This document shows positions 1 to 9,648 of a stretch of DNA of 39,501 bases, piece after piece. The first letter of the stretch is position 1. Each line of letters begins with the position of its first letter. The position numbers and the translations under genes are program-made. This DNA is from an uncultured bacterium (GTDB lineage: Bacteria; Pseudomonadota; Gammaproteobacteria; Burkholderiales; Burkholderiaceae_E), in the NCBI GenBank assembly GCA_903866395.1, contig CAIPNM010000084.1, positions 1 to 39,501 on the forward strand, read 5' to 3'. A model generated the notes under the pieces. It did not search any database. It was given only the letters and a program-made list of their open reading frames with translations, and was not told the origin of the DNA.

Positions 1-1340
1 TCCTCGTCAAACTCGAACATCGGGAAATCGACTACCCAGAGCGGCTTCCAGACGTTTTCAAAAAGGCCGTTTGCCCGGCCAAACTCGGAGTGCCCGATCT
101 TGATTCGAAGCGCCCCGATCGCGTCGTTGACGACCTTTGCCTTGTCAGCGCCAAACAGGATCAGGTCACCGTCGGTGGCCCCGGTGCGCGCAAGAATGGC
201 CGCAATCGCGGCATCGTGGAGGTTCTTCACGATGGGCGATTGCAGACCCTCGCGACCACGCGCTGCCTCGTTGACCTTGATCCAGGCAAGCCCCTTGGCG
301 CCATAGATCGCCACAAACTGCGTGTAGCCGTCGATCTCACCGCGCGAGAGCTTGCCGCCGCCGGGCACGCGCATGGCCACCACGCGTCCGCCCTCAGCAT
401 TGGCCGGGCCGCTGAACACCTTGAAATCAACGTCGCGCATGACGTCGGTGAGATCGGTGAACTCAAGCGACACCCGCAGATCGGGCTTGTCTGAGCCGTA
501 GAGGCGAATCGCCTCGGCATAGGTCATTTCCGGGAAACTGGGTGCGAGTTCAATCCCCGCGGCATGGCTGAACACCGTGCGGATCATGTTCTCAAAAATG
601 CTGCGGATCTCGGTTTCCGACAGGAAGGAGGTCTCGCAGTCGATCTGCGTGAACTCGGGCTGCCGATCAGCGCGCAGGTCTTCGTCGCGGAAGCATTTGG
701 TGATCTGGTAGTAGCGGTCAAAGCCCGACACCATCAGGAGCTGCTTGAAAAGCTGGGGCGACTGCGGCAGCGCGAAGAACTGACCGGCATTCACCCGCGA
801 GGGCACGAGATAATCGCGCGCGCCTTCAGGCGTGGACTTGGTGAGCATCGGGGTTTCGATGTCGAGAAAGCCCTGCGCGTCGAGGTATTTGCGAACCTCC
901 ATCGCGACCCGGTAACGCAACATGAGGTTGCGCTGCATCGCCGGCCGGCGCAGATCGAGCACACGGTGGGTGAGTCGGGTGGTTTCAGACAGGTTCTCAT
1001 CGTCAAGCAGAAACGGCGGCGTGACCGATGCATTGAGAATTTCAAGCTCGTGGCAGAGGATTTCGATTCCGCCACTGCGCAGATTCGGGTTGTCGGTGCC
1101 CTCGGGACGGCGCCGTACGCGGCCGGTGACACGCACGCAAAATTCATTGCGGATCCGCTCGGCGACCTTGAACATGTCGGGCCGGTCGGGATCGCAGACC
1201 ACCTGCGCTACACCTTCGCGGTCGCGCAGGTCGATGAAGATGACCCCGCCGTGGTCACGGCGACGGTGCACCCAGCCGAACAGGGTGACGGTCTGGTCGA
1301 GGCGGTCGGTTGAGACTTCACCGGCGTAGCAGGTGCGCAT
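1..1340 (-). CDS. aspS: Aspartyl-tRNA synthetase, 3' end cut by window edge
   Basis: Charges tRNA with aspartate in the cytoplasm (class II synthetase). About 446 residues are visible; the family is near 590-600, so roughly the last 150 lie outside the window. The N-terminal OB-fold anticodon-binding domain spans about residues 1-105 ([14 protein letters not shown] near 22-35). The class II core follows, with motif 2 ([16 protein letters not shown]), and a bacterial GAD-type insertion lies in the later part. His30 in the RRRDHGG segment matches the residue linked to non-discriminating AspRS in Pseudomonas aeruginosa, where discriminating enzymes carry Leu. If so, the enzyme also makes Asp-tRNA(Asn) for GatCAB. 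The ATG at 1340 is the natural family start. It lies 31 bp downstream of the DUF502 gene, probably in one operon with fmdB. Identity is very sure; tRNA specificity is inferred. Confidence 0.97.
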   Translation of the reverse strand, partial: MRTCYAGEVSTDRLDQTVTLFGWVHRRRDHGGVIFIDLRDREGVAQVVCDPDRPDMFKVAERIRNEFCVRVTGRVRRRPEGTDNPNLRSGGIEILCHELEILNASVTPPFLLDDENLSETTRLTHRVLDLRRPAMQRNLMLRYRVAMEVRKYLDAQGFLDIETPMLTKSTPEGARDYLVPSRVNAGQFFALPQSPQLFKQLLMVSGFDRYYQITKCFRDEDLRADRQPEFTQIDCETSFLSETEIRSIFENMIRTVFSHAAGIELAPSFPEMTYAEAIRLYGSDKPDLRVSLEFTDLTDVMRDVDFKVFSGPANAEGGRVVAMRVPGGGKLSRGEIDGYTQFVAIYGAKGLAWIKVNEAARGREGLQSPIVKNLHDAAIAAILARTGATDGDLILFGADKAKVVNDAIGALRIKIGHSEFGRANGLFENVWKPLWVVDFPMFEFDE

Positions 1341-1371
1341 CACGAATTCTCCGAAAGCGGATGAAGAGGCC

Positions 1372-2034
1372 TCAAGACGGGCCGGACGAACGATCGGGCA
1401 CCGCGGGCGCGGGCGGCGCGCCTGCACCCCCCGCCGCACCGCGATCGCCAGGCGCGACGGTGCCCATCGACACCACATACTTGAGCGCCTCGTCAACGCT
1501 CATGTCGAGTTCGACCACGTCGGCACGCGGCAGCATCAGGAAAAAACCCGAGGTGGGGTTGGGGGTGGTGGGCACATAGACCGACACCATGTCGGAATCG
1601 ACCAGCTTTCGCCGGATCTCACCCGCCGGCGTGCCGGTCTGAAAGGCGATGGTCCAGCTCCCGGCGCGCGGATATTGCACCAGGAGCGCCTTGCGAAACG
1701 CCTGGCCATTGGGCGACAGGATGGTGTCGCTCACCTGCTTGACGCTCGAGTAGATGCTGCGCACGATGGGGATCCGCCCCAACAAGGCTTCCCAGTAAAC
1801 CACCAGCCGCTCGCCGATGATGTTGCGCAACAGCAGCCCGGTGATGACTAGAACCACCAGCGTGAGCACCACGCCCACGCCCGGGATATCCCGCCCAAAA
1901 AACGTGTGGGGATGCCAGCGCTCGGGCAACAGTTGAAGCGTCTGGTCCATGGTGGTGACGATCAGGTTCAGCACCCAGATCGTGATGACCAGGGGCACCC
2001 AGATCAAGAGGCCGGTAACGATGTACTTGCGCAT
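1372..2034 (-). CDS. DUF502 family inner-membrane protein
   Basis: A 220-residue membrane protein of the DUF502 family, whose biochemical role is not established. It has two predicted transmembrane segments near residues 4-26 and 52-74, then the conserved [15 protein letters not shown] segment, then a soluble part containing [13 protein letters not shown] and a proline/alanine-rich tail. The ATG at 2034 was chosen because the family begins directly with a short basic stretch (MRKYIV) before the first membrane helix. An upstream in-frame extension of over 100 residues is arginine/proline-rich and unlike the family. The gene lies between fmdB and aspS, a neighbourhood often seen in betaproteobacteria, so it is probably cotranscribed with aspS. 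Family assignment is firm; function is unknown. Confidence 0.88.
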   Translation of the reverse strand: MRKYIVTGLLIWVPLVITIWVLNLIVTTMDQTLQLLPERWHPHTFFGRDIPGVGVVLTLVVLVITGLLLRNIIGERLVVYWEALLGRIPIVRSIYSSVKQVSDTILSPNGQAFRKALLVQYPRAGSWTIAFQTGTPAGEIRRKLVDSDMVSVYVPTTPNPTSGFFLMLPRADVVELDMSVDEALKYVVSMGTVAPGDRGAAGGAGAPPAPAVPDRSSGPS

Positions 2035-2122
2035 GGGTGGGCTTAAAGGGTGGTGTCGCGAGGGGCGATGCCGACACGCTGCCCGCCGGTGATGACGGCG
2101 CGATGACGCCGCAGGTACGTGC

Positions 2123-2566
2123 TCAGGCCGATGCCCCTGATGAGTTGGAGCTCGCAGCCTTCGGCGCCGGCGAACCGCCAGCAGAGGCGGTTGCGGCGGC
2201 CGCACCGGAATCGGCGGGCTTGCTCGCTGGCGCCCCCGCGGACGGGGCCGAAGCGGGAGAGCTATCACTCTTGGCTGACTCGCTGGCGGCGCCCGTGTCG
2301 GCACCGGCAGGTTTGTCGGGTGCCTTGTCGCCCGCTGCTTGGCCGCCTTCGGCTGCGCCCTCGGCGCCGCTTTTCTTCTGGCCACCGTCGCGGAAGTCAG
2401 TGACATACCAGCCCGACCCCTTCAACTGGAAGGCAGGCGCGGTGAGCTTGCGAGCAAAACCGTTTCCACCGCAAGACGGGCAAACCGTGAGCGGCGCATC
2501 AGACAGCTTCTGCAGCTGATCCTTTTCGAAGCCGCAGTCTTGGCAACGATAGGCGTAAATGGGCAT
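2123..2566 (-). CDS. FmdB-type zinc ribbon regulatory protein
   Basis: A small protein (147 residues) of the FmdB/CxxC-CxxC-SSSS family. The N-terminal 50 residues form a zinc ribbon with two CxxC pairs (CQDCG near 8-12, CPSCGG near 33-38), followed by the conserved GSGWYVTDFR motif. The rest, about residues 60-147, is a low-complexity tail rich in Ala, Ser, Gly, Pro and Lys and probably disordered; many family members are shorter. The family is annotated as putative regulators without a proven target. It is the first gene of the fmdB-DUF502-aspS set. No clear Shine-Dalgarno sequence precedes the ATG; instead an inverted repeat (2577-2593) lies immediately upstream. Confidence 0.88.
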   Translation of the reverse strand: MPIYAYRCQDCGFEKDQLQKLSDAPLTVCPSCGGNGFARKLTAPAFQLKGSGWYVTDFRDGGQKKSGAEGAAEGGQAAGDKAPDKPAGADTGAASESAKSDSSPASAPSAGAPASKPADSGAAAATASAGGSPAPKAASSNSSGASA

Positions 2567-2576
2567 GGCGGTGGGA

Positions 2577-2593
2577 CCGCGAATATTTCGCGG
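2577..2593. repeat. Inverted repeat just upstream of fmdB
   Basis: The sequence CCGCGAATATTTCGCGG has perfect 7-bp arms around a 3-bp TAT centre. It lies 10 bases before the fmdB start codon, where a ribosome-binding site would be expected, and could form a small hairpin in the leader or be a protein-binding site. No T-run follows on either strand, so it is not an intrinsic terminator. The function is inference only. Confidence 0.5.
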
Positions 2594-2615
2594 TATGGGT
2601 TGAGGCGAACCCTAA

Positions 2616-2621
2616 AGTATA
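2616..2621 (-). promoter_or_regulatory. Putative -10 element upstream of fmdB
   Basis: On the minus strand the sequence TATACT is about 50 bases before the fmdB start and resembles a sigma70 -10 box. It is embedded in the longer element TATACTTTAGGGTTCG, which recurs almost identically upstream of gltB (21617-21632). No good -35 box is visible at 16-18 bases. It would drive fmdB-DUF502-aspS. Confidence 0.35.
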
Positions 2622-2732
2622 GCCCGAGGTGTGGCGCGAGGTATGCCGTGGTCGGTCAAAGGCTAGGGTTCCGGGGCGCAGTCGAGTTGATCAAACCAGG
2701 GCCCCGCAGCCCGTGGGCTGCGTCGCCAGCGC

Positions 2733-4175
2733 CTAGCCGTGACGGATGGCGATGGTTTTGAGCACCGTGAACCCGTAGAGCGCCTCGAACCCTTTCTCGC
2801 GGCCGTGGCCACTTGCGCGCATGCCACCAAAGGGCAGTTCGACCCCGCCGCCGGCACCATAGTTGTTCACGAACACTTGGCCGCAGCGTAACGACCTTGC
2901 CAGCCGCATCTGCCGGGCGCCGTCGCGCGTCCAGACCCCGGCGACCAGTCCGTAGGAGGTGCCGTTGGCCAGCCGCACCGCGTGTGCTTCGTCATCAAAG
3001 GGCATGGCGACCAACACTGGCCCGAAGATTTCCTGTTGAGCCAGCGCATGGTCGGGTGGGACGTCGCGAAAGAGCACCGCCTCCTGATAGAACCCGGCGG
3101 AGGCTGCCTGCGGATGAAGCTGTCCTCGCGCAGCAACCTGCAGGCCGTCGGCTTGGCCCTCGGCAAGCAGTTGTCGCACGCGATCGAATTGCTTGCGATT
3201 GACGAGCGGCCCCATGTCGAGCTCGAGCGCGGGCGGGCCCGCCACGAGCGATCGAAACCGCTCGGCGACCCGCTCGAGAACGGTCTCGTAGATGCTGCGC
3301 TCGACCAGCAGACGACTGCCCGCCGAGCATGTCTGCCCGGCGTTCTGGACGATGGCATTCACGATGACGGGAAGCGCCGCATCGAGGTCGGCATCGGCAA
3401 AGACCAGCTGCGGCGATTTACCGCCGAGCTCGAGGGTGACCGGACAGTGGCGCTCGGCCGCCGCCGCGGCCACCAGCCGGCCGGTGGCGCTCGAGCCGGT
3501 AAAGGACAGGTGATCGATGCCTGGATGGGCACACAGACTCGCCCCCGCCTCGGCACCATAGCCGGTGACGATATTGAGCGCGCCCGCCGGAAAGCCCACC
3601 TCGGCAGCCAGCTCGGCAAGCTTGAGCGAACTGAGGCTCGCGTCTTCGGCCGGCTTCACCACGCAGGCATTACCCGCTGCCAGCGCCGCGCCCACAGTGC
3701 GGCCGAAGATCTGCATGGGGTAGTTCCAGGGAATGATATGGCCGGTGACGCCATGCGGCTCGCGCACGGTGGCCACCAGATAGCCTGACTCATAGGGCAG
3801 GGTTTGGCCGTGGAGCTTGTCGCAGGCGCCAGCGTAGTACTCGAAGTAGCGCGCGAGCGCGGCCACATCGGCCCGCGCGGTTTTGAGCGACTTGCCGGTA
3901 TCGCGCGCCTCGAGCTGCGCGAGCGAGTCGGCATGGGCCGCCACCGACTGCCCGAGCTTTTGAAGGAGCCGCCCGCGGGCTGCCGCTGAGAACCGCCCCC
4001 AGGGACCATCAAAGCAGTCGCCCAGGGCTGCGCGCGCCGCCGCCACCGCCCGGTCGATATCCGGGGCTGTGCCCCGCGCAAGGCTGCCAAAGCGCTCGCC
4101 GTTGCTGGGGTCGACCACCGGGATGGGCCGGCTGTCGGCGGGGTCAGCCGGCGCGTTGCCGATGAAATGTTGCAT
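2733..4175 (-). CDS. NAD(P)-dependent aldehyde dehydrogenase
   Basis: A 480-residue ALDH-superfamily enzyme, the normal length, oxidising an aldehyde to the acid. The sequence shows Asn151 in PWNYP, Lys174 in VVKPAE (cofactor), the general base Glu249 in LELGGKSP, the catalytic Cys283 in NAGQTCSAGSR, and the C-terminal PFGGMRASGHGREKG motif. The overall pattern is closest to the betaine-aldehyde, gamma-aminobutyraldehyde and phenylacetaldehyde group, but the substrate cannot be read from sequence. It starts 17 bases after ssb on the same strand. The intergenic space downstream (2567-2732) separates it from fmdB. The family is certain, the substrate unknown. Confidence 0.93.
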   Translation of the reverse strand: MQHFIGNAPADPADSRPIPVVDPSNGERFGSLARGTAPDIDRAVAAARAALGDCFDGPWGRFSAAARGRLLQKLGQSVAAHADSLAQLEARDTGKSLKTARADVAALARYFEYYAGACDKLHGQTLPYESGYLVATVREPHGVTGHIIPWNYPMQIFGRTVGAALAAGNACVVKPAEDASLSSLKLAELAAEVGFPAGALNIVTGYGAEAGASLCAHPGIDHLSFTGSSATGRLVAAAAAERHCPVTLELGGKSPQLVFADADLDAALPVIVNAIVQNAGQTCSAGSRLLVERSIYETVLERVAERFRSLVAGPPALELDMGPLVNRKQFDRVRQLLAEGQADGLQVAARGQLHPQAASAGFYQEAVLFRDVPPDHALAQQEIFGPVLVAMPFDDEAHAVRLANGTSYGLVAGVWTRDGARQMRLARSLRCGQVFVNNYGAGGGVELPFGGMRASGHGREKGFEALYGFTVLKTIAIRHG

Positions 4176-4192
4176 GCGCGCGCCTGTTCCAA

Positions 4193-4672
4193 TCAGAAGG
4201 GGATATCGTCGTCGACGTCATCGAGGCCGCGGCCGGCGGGCTTCCTGGCCCCCGCGTTGGCGCCGCCTGCCGCCGCAGGCGCACGCGCCGGGGCGCCACC
4301 CGAACCCGCATCATCCCCCGCGGCGCCGCCGCCGCCATCGCGCGAGCCGAGCAGCTGCATTTCCATGCCGACGATTTCGGTGGTGTAGCGGTCCTGGCCT
4401 TCTTTGTCCTGCCATTTGCGGGTTTGAAGCCGCCCCTCGACATAAACCGGCCGGCCCTTGCGCAGATACTCACCGGCGATTTCAGCCAACCGGTCGTAGA
4501 GCACCACACTGTGCCATTCGGTTTCCTCGCGCCGCTCGCCGCTCGCCTTGTCTTTCCAGGAGCGGGTGGTGGCGATACGCAGATTGCAGACCGCGGCGCC
4601 GTTGGCGGTGAACCGGGTTTCGGGATCACGCCCGAGATTACCCATGATGATCACCTTGTTGACTGAAGCCAT
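4193..4672 (-). CDS. ssb: Single-stranded DNA-binding protein
   Basis: Binds single-stranded DNA during replication, recombination and repair. The 159-residue protein has the N-terminal OB fold (begins [18 protein letters not shown], then [18 protein letters not shown]), a Gly/Ala/Pro-rich flexible linker from about residue 112, and the acidic C-terminal tip DDDIPF that docks partner proteins. The start at 4672 is supported by GGGAGGG seven bases upstream and by the family N-terminus; a longer open extension upstream is not SSB-like. It follows the MFS gene, and ssb-MFS-uvrA is a common betaproteobacterial neighbourhood. Confidence 0.97.
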   Translation of the reverse strand: MASVNKVIIMGNLGRDPETRFTANGAAVCNLRIATTRSWKDKASGERREETEWHSVVLYDRLAEIAGEYLRKGRPVYVEGRLQTRKWQDKEGQDRYTTEIVGMEMQLLGSRDGGGGAAGDDAGSGGAPARAPAAAGGANAGARKPAGRGLDDVDDDIPF

Positions 4673-4707
4673 ATTGCCCTCCCGAGCATGAAGAGTTCGA
4701 TTACCGC

Positions 4708-5913
4708 TTAATGCGCGGCGGCCGGCCAGAGGCGATGCCGCAACGCTGCAATGAGCCAGACCACGATGATGACGCCTGCCAGCAGAAACACCGCCGCATC
4801 GCCCCAGACCGCTCGCACCGCGCCCGCAGCCGCCCCGCCCATGAACAGGCCCAGCGACTGCGAGGTATTGAAGAGGCCCAGTGCCGTGCCACGCAATTCG
4901 GCCGGCGCAAGCTGCGAGACCATCGAAGGAAGGCTCGCCTCGAGAATATTGAATGCGGCAAAAAACGCGAACAGCAGCACCGCAAAGGGGATTAGTCCCT
5001 CGGGCCGGGTCGCCAGCCCGAACATCACGAGCGCCAGCACGGCAACGCTCGCAACGAAAACGGTTCGCGCCCGCCCCTGCCGCTCCCCCCAGCGAAGCGC
5101 CGGCATCATCGGCCAAAACGACAGCAGCACCACGGGCAGGTAGAGCATCCAGTGCGAGGGCAGCGCGAGCCCTGCGCGCTCGACCAGCCAGCCCGGCAGC
5201 GCCACGAAAATAGCAACCTGCACCGCATGCAACGTGAAGATTCCGAAATTGAGCCGCATCAGGTCGGGCTCGGCCGCCACCCGCAGCACGGTTTCGCGGG
5301 TGAGCCGCCCCCGGGCCACCCGGGGTGCTGACGGCACCATGAAAATCACCGATGCGATGGCGGCAAGGGCCAATACGCCGGTAAAGGCGAACATGCCACC
5401 GATGCCTACCCAGCGGTAGAGCGGGGGCGCCACGATGAGCGACAGGGCAAAGCTCACACCAATGGTGATGCCCACCATCGCCATTGCCTTGGTGCGCTGA
5501 CTGTCGCGGGTGGAGTCGGCTACAAAAGCGCTCACGGCCGCGGAAATTGCCCCCGCGCCCTGCAGCCCCCGGCCAATGGTCATCACCAGCAAATCGTCGG
5601 CGCTTGCAGCGATAAAGCTGCCGATCGCAAAGAGCGCGAGACCGAAGATGATCACCGGCTTTCGACCCAGGCGGTCCGAAGCAGCACCCAGCGGCAGCTG
5701 CAACAACGCCTGCGTAAGCCCGTAAATGCCCAGCGCAAGACCGACCAGCCGGGCATCGTGACCATCAGGCAACGAGTGAGCATGAACGGCGAGCACCGGC
5801 AGCACGATGAAAAGGCCCAGCATGCGCAAACCCTGTACCGACGACAGGGCAGCAGCTGCGCGCAATTCGTCGCGGTTCATGCTTTCAGAGGTGGAAGTGG
5901 AGGGGCGATTCAT
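4708..5913 (-). CDS. MFS transporter, drug-efflux (DHA1) type
   Basis: A 401-residue major facilitator with about 12 hydrophobic helices, probably a proton-driven exporter in the inner membrane. The family A-loop between helices 2 and 3 is visible as [11 protein letters not shown], and motif C-like glycine-rich stretches follow ([12 protein letters not shown]). It resembles YajR-like carriers without the C-terminal extra domain. It is divergent from uvrA and upstream of ssb. A second in-frame ATG at 5880 (MNRDELRAA) could be the real start; neither candidate has a strong Shine-Dalgarno sequence. The substrate is unknown. Confidence 0.9.
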   Translation of the reverse strand: MNRPSTSTSESMNRDELRAAAALSSVQGLRMLGLFIVLPVLAVHAHSLPDGHDARLVGLALGIYGLTQALLQLPLGAASDRLGRKPVIIFGLALFAIGSFIAASADDLLVMTIGRGLQGAGAISAAVSAFVADSTRDSQRTKAMAMVGITIGVSFALSLIVAPPLYRWVGIGGMFAFTGVLALAAIASVIFMVPSAPRVARGRLTRETVLRVAAEPDLMRLNFGIFTLHAVQVAIFVALPGWLVERAGLALPSHWMLYLPVVLLSFWPMMPALRWGERQGRARTVFVASVAVLALVMFGLATRPEGLIPFAVLLFAFFAAFNILEASLPSMVSQLAPAELRGTALGLFNTSQSLGLFMGGAAAGAVRAVWGDAAVFLLAGVIIVVWLIAALRHRLWPAAAH

Positions 5914-5935
5914 CGCTTGAGTGGGCTCGGCGGTT

Positions 5936-5941
5936 TATATT
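5936..5941 (+). promoter_or_regulatory. Possible -10 box in the uvrA/MFS divergent gap
   Basis: TATATT occurs in the only AT-rich patch of the 84-bp divergent gap, about 57 bases before the uvrA start. No convincing -35 box and no LexA-type CTGT-N8-ACAG operator were seen, so SOS control of uvrA is not supported here. Confidence 0.25.
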
Positions 5942-5997
5942 AGCCGATTACCCTTTCGCGGCCCGGCATCGCTCGCCCACCGCCCACACCCTCCCCG

Positions 5998-8850
5998 ATG
6001 AACGCGATCAGCATCCGCGGCGCCCGCACGCACAATCTCAAGAACATCGACCTCGACATCCCGCGCGACCAACTGGTCGTGATCACCGGTCTGTCCGGGT
6101 CGGGCAAGTCTTCGCTCGCCTTTGACACCTTGTATGCGGAAGGCCAGCGCCGCTACGTCGAGTCGCTGTCGGCCTATGCGCGGCAGTTCCTGCAGCTCAT
6201 GGAGAAGCCAGACGTCGATCTGATCGAGGGGCTGTCGCCCGCCATTGCCATCGAGCAGAAGTCGGGCAGCCACAACCCCCGCTCCACGGTGGGGACCGTC
6301 ACAGAAATCAATGATTACCTGCGACTGCTCTATGCGCGAGCGGGCACCCCACACTGCCCCGACCACCCGCACCGAGCACTTGCCGCGCAAACCGTCTCGC
6401 AAATGGTCGACCAGATGCTCGCACTGGGCGAGGGCGCGCGGCTCATGATTCTCGCGCCGCTCCCGCCTGAACGCTGCCGCGATACCGGCGCCGCCATCGC
6501 CGACTTGCAGGCGCAGGGGTTTGTGCGCGCGAGAATCAACGGCAAGCTGGTCGAGCTCGCTGAGGCGCCCTCGGGACTACCGGCCGCAGCTGCCGCGATC
6601 GAGGTGATCGTCGACCGGCTGCGGGTGGCCGCCGCGGTGCGGCAGCGACTTGCCGATTCCTTTGAAACCGCGCTCGGGCTGGCCGGTGGCCGGGCAAGCG
6701 CGGTCGAACCCGACAACGGCCGAGAACACACGTTCTCCAGCCGCTTCGCTTGCCCCGATTGCACTCGCCTGAGCCCCGACCTCGAGCCGCGACTCTTTTC
6801 CTTCAACAACCCCGCGGGCGCCTGCCCCGAATGCAATGGCTTGGGCGACATTGAATATGTCGATCCAGACCGCGTGGTCGAATTCCCCGACCTGAGTCTG
6901 GCATCGGGCGCGATCCGCGGTTGGGACCGACGCAACGAGTTCGCCTTCGCCACGCTTACAAGCCTTTCGAAGGCGCTCGGCTTTGATCTCGACCTGCCGT
7001 TTTCGCAATTGCCTGAGGCCGTACAGCAGGTGATTCTTTACGGCTCAGGCGCACGCAAACTCGCCATCCGCTACGCAACCGACACGCCGGCCGCCGCATC
7101 GCCCGACGAGAGCTTCGAGGGGGTGATCCCCAACCTCGAGCGCCGTCGTCGGGACACCGAATCCAGCCAGGTGCGCGAGGAACTGGGGCGTTATCTGAAC
7201 CGGCGGCCCTGCCCCGATTGCGGGGGTTCCAGGCTACGCGCCGCCGCGCGCCATGTGCGCCTGGGCTTGGCCGGCCATGATCATCCCATCTACGAGGTCT
7301 CCGGCTGGACGCTGTCGCGTGCCCACCAATGGTTTTCCACGCTCGCGCTCCCCGGCGCGCAAGGCCAGATTGCGGAACGTGTGATCCGGGAGATTCGCGA
7401 ACGGCTGCGCTTTCTCACCGACGTCGGCCTCGGATACCTGAGCCTGGACCGTCCGGCCGAAACGCTCTCCGGGGGCGAAGCGCAGCGCATCCGGCTCGCT
7501 TCGCAGATCGGCTCAGGTCTCACCGGGGTCATGTATGTGCTTGACGAGCCTTCAATCGGGCTCCATCAGCGCGACAACGAGCGACTGATCGGCACGCTGA
7601 AACGTCTGCGCGATCTGGGCAACTCGGTGCTGGTGGTTGAGCATGACGAGGAAGCGATTCGCGCGGCCGACTATGTCATCGACATGGGCCCGGGTGCGGG
7701 TGAGCATGGGGGGTCGGTGGTCGCCCAGGGCGCGCCCGCAGCCATCGAAGCCTCCGATCAGTCGATCACCGGGCAATACCTGTCAGGCCGGCTGGGTGTA
7801 CCCGTGCCGATCGAGCGGCATCGAGGCGACGGGCGTTGGCTTACAGTGCGTGGCGCGCGAGGCCACAATCTACTGACGATCACTGCACGTTTTCCGGTCG
7901 GCGTCGTCAGCGTGGTCACCGGGGTTTCAGGCTCCGGCAAGTCCACCCTGGTTAACGACACGTTGCTTGCGGCCGCCCTGCAACAGGTCAATCACAGAAA
8001 GACCATCACCCCCGGCTGTGACGGCATCGACGGTCTGGAGCATTTCGACAAGGTGATTGCGGTTGACCAGAGCCCGATCGGCCGCACGCCCCGTTCAAAC
8101 CCCGCCACCTACACTGGCCTCTTCGCTCCGATCCGTGAGCTCTTTGCCGAGTCCTCTGCCGCCCGCGAGCGTGGCTACGGCGCCGGTCGCTTTTCCTTCA
8201 ATGTGAAGGGCGGTCGATGCGAGGCCTGCGAGGGCGATGGCCTCATCCGTGTACAGATGCATTTTCTGCCCGATGTCTATGTGCCGTGCGAGGCCTGCCG
8301 CGGCGCCCGGTACAACCGCGAAACGCTCGAGGTGCGCTGGCGCGGCCGCAACATTGCGGACGTGCTCGACATGACGATCGTGCAGGCCCATGAATTCTTC
8401 GAGAACGTTCCCACGCTCGCGCGAAAACTCGCCACACTGATCGAGGTCGGTCTCGGTTATGTGCGGCTGGGCCAGAGCGCCACCACGCTTTCGGGTGGCG
8501 AGGCCCAGCGGGTAAAGCTTGCAGAGGAGCTGTCGCGGCGTGATACCGGCCGCACGCTCTATGTGCTCGATGAACCCACCACCGGCCTTCACTTCCATGA
8601 CGTTGCCATGCTGCTCAAGGTGATCGCCAAGCTTCGCGAGCGTGGCAATACGGTGATCGTGATTGAACACAATCTGGATGTGATCAAAGCCGCTGACTGG
8701 GTGGTCGACCTGGGCCCGGAGGGTGGCGATCAGGGCGGGCAGCTGGTGGCCTGCGGAACGCCCGAGGAGGTCGCCGGGGTGGCGGGAAGCCACACCGGGC
8801 AATACCTCGCGCGCGTGCTGCCTTCGATCGCTGGCCGGCGGGCGGCCTGA
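5998..8850 (+). CDS. uvrA: Excinuclease ABC subunit A
   Basis: The damage-recognition ATPase of nucleotide excision repair, acting with UvrB in the cytoplasm. The protein has 950 residues, normal for the family. The first Walker A is [16 protein letters not shown] near residue 32. A zinc module (CPDC ... CPEC) lies near 258-281, and the first ABC signature is [14 protein letters not shown] with Walker [12 protein letters not shown]. In the second half, [15 protein letters not shown] is followed by the second zinc module (CEACEGDG ... CEACRGARY) and a second signature [15 protein letters not shown] with [13 protein letters not shown]. All key motifs are intact. It is divergent from the MFS gene and convergent with the class II aldolase. 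Confidence 0.98.
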   Translation: MNAISIRGARTHNLKNIDLDIPRDQLVVITGLSGSGKSSLAFDTLYAEGQRRYVESLSAYARQFLQLMEKPDVDLIEGLSPAIAIEQKSGSHNPRSTVGTVTEINDYLRLLYARAGTPHCPDHPHRALAAQTVSQMVDQMLALGEGARLMILAPLPPERCRDTGAAIADLQAQGFVRARINGKLVELAEAPSGLPAAAAAIEVIVDRLRVAAAVRQRLADSFETALGLAGGRASAVEPDNGREHTFSSRFACPDCTRLSPDLEPRLFSFNNPAGACPECNGLGDIEYVDPDRVVEFPDLSLASGAIRGWDRRNEFAFATLTSLSKALGFDLDLPFSQLPEAVQQVILYGSGARKLAIRYATDTPAAASPDESFEGVIPNLERRRRDTESSQVREELGRYLNRRPCPDCGGSRLRAAARHVRLGLAGHDHPIYEVSGWTLSRAHQWFSTLALPGAQGQIAERVIREIRERLRFLTDVGLGYLSLDRPAETLSGGEAQRIRLASQIGSGLTGVMYVLDEPSIGLHQRDNERLIGTLKRLRDLGNSVLVVEHDEEAIRAADYVIDMGPGAGEHGGSVVAQGAPAAIEASDQSITGQYLSGRLGVPVPIERHRGDGRWLTVRGARGHNLLTITARFPVGVVSVVTGVSGSGKSTLVNDTLLAAALQQVNHRKTITPGCDGIDGLEHFDKVIAVDQSPIGRTPRSNPATYTGLFAPIRELFAESSAARERGYGAGRFSFNVKGGRCEACEGDGLIRVQMHFLPDVYVPCEACRGARYNRETLEVRWRGRNIADVLDMTIVQAHEFFENVPTLARKLATLIEVGLGYVRLGQSATTLSGGEAQRVKLAEELSRRDTGRTLYVLDEPTTGLHFHDVAMLLKVIAKLRERGNTVIVIEHNLDVIKAADWVVDLGPEGGDQGGQLVACGTPEEVAGVAGSHTGQYLARVLPSIAGRRAA

Positions 8851-8862
8851 GCGACGCGCATC

Positions 8863-9648
8863 CTAGCGCCCGTAGCGGGCAAACGCCTCCAGCACGCGCC
8901 GCATCTCTTCATCGGACAACACCACCGGGCTGCCCACTTGCAGCGCCTGCAGATACTGGCGAGAGAGCGTCTCCACCTCCAATGCGATCGACAACGCCTG
9001 GGGCAGGTCTGCGCCCAAGGCGATCTGCCCGTGATTGGCGAGCAGACATGCTCGCCGATCGGCAAGCGCGGCAAGCGCCGCATCGGAGAGCGCCTGCGTG
9101 CCGAAGGTGGCATAGCGGGCACACCGGATGTCATGGCCGCCAGCCACTGCAATCATGTAATGAAAGGCTGGAATACCTGCGGCCTGAATGGCTGGCAGGC
9201 ACGCGAGCGTCGTGGCATATGAGGAATGCACATGCACCACGGCGTCGGCCTCGCACCGCGCCCGATAGATGTCGAGATGCATTCGCCATTCCGACGAGGG
9301 TACGCGCGGGCCGTCAAACCGCGGAGGCGGCGCGAGAGCGGGTTCGTGATCATGAGGCGTAGCCTCCCAATTGGCGATCGGGGGGCTGATCGCGGCTGCT
9401 TGCGATCCCGCGTGAGGCGCAGGCTGCTCAAGCGGCACCCAGACCAGATCGTCAATCTGCATGCGCTCGTAAGCGAGCCCGCTCGGCGTCACCAGCATGC
9501 CGTCTTCAGCGCTCCGATGCCAGCGGAGCGACGCATTGCCCGACTTCCCCTGGTTGAGGCCTAGCGGGGCAAACTGCAGGCAGGTCTCGATCAGCGCCTG
9601 CCGCGCATGATTTTCTGAGGGATAGGGGGCGGGCCGATTCGCGCTCAT
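8863..9648 (-). CDS. Class II aldolase, probably methylthioribulose-1-phosphate pathway
   Basis: A 261-residue zinc-dependent class II aldolase/adducin family protein. The expected residues are present: GNASLR near 37-42, TPSGLAY near 54-60, Glu120 in SSEWRMH, zinc ligands His139 and His141 in VVHVHSSYA, and His206 in LANHGQIALG. A Pro/His/Ala-rich insertion at about residues 75-113 separates the N-terminal part from the active-site Glu and is longer than in fuculose-phosphate aldolases. Its start overlaps the mtnA stop by ATGA, so the two are translationally coupled. The partner suggests the substrate is 5-methylthioribulose-1-phosphate (or the 5-deoxy analogue), either dehydrated (MtnB) or cleaved to DHAP (Ald2). 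Which reaction occurs cannot be decided by eye. Confidence 0.85.
   Translation of the reverse strand: MSANRPAPYPSENHARQALIETCLQFAPLGLNQGKSGNASLRWHRSAEDGMLVTPSGLAYERMQIDDLVWVPLEQPAPHAGSQAAAISPPIANWEATPHDHEPALAPPPRFDGPRVPSSEWRMHLDIYRARCEADAVVHVHSSYATTLACLPAIQAAGIPAFHYMIAVAGGHDIRCARYATFGTQALSDAALAALADRRACLLANHGQIALGADLPQALSIALEVETLSRQYLQALQVGSPVVLSDEEMRRVLEAFARYGR

Noticed and set aside
2577-2593. Intrinsic terminator upstream of fmdB
   Set aside because: The inverted repeat has no T-run on either side and lies directly before a start codon.
4673-5116. N-terminal extension of ssb into the MFS gene
   Set aside because: The ssb family N-terminus and a strong ribosome-binding site place the start at 4672; the extension is out-of-frame MFS sequence.
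5914-5997. LexA operator before uvrA
   Set aside because: No CTGT-N8-ACAG or close variant in the divergent gap.
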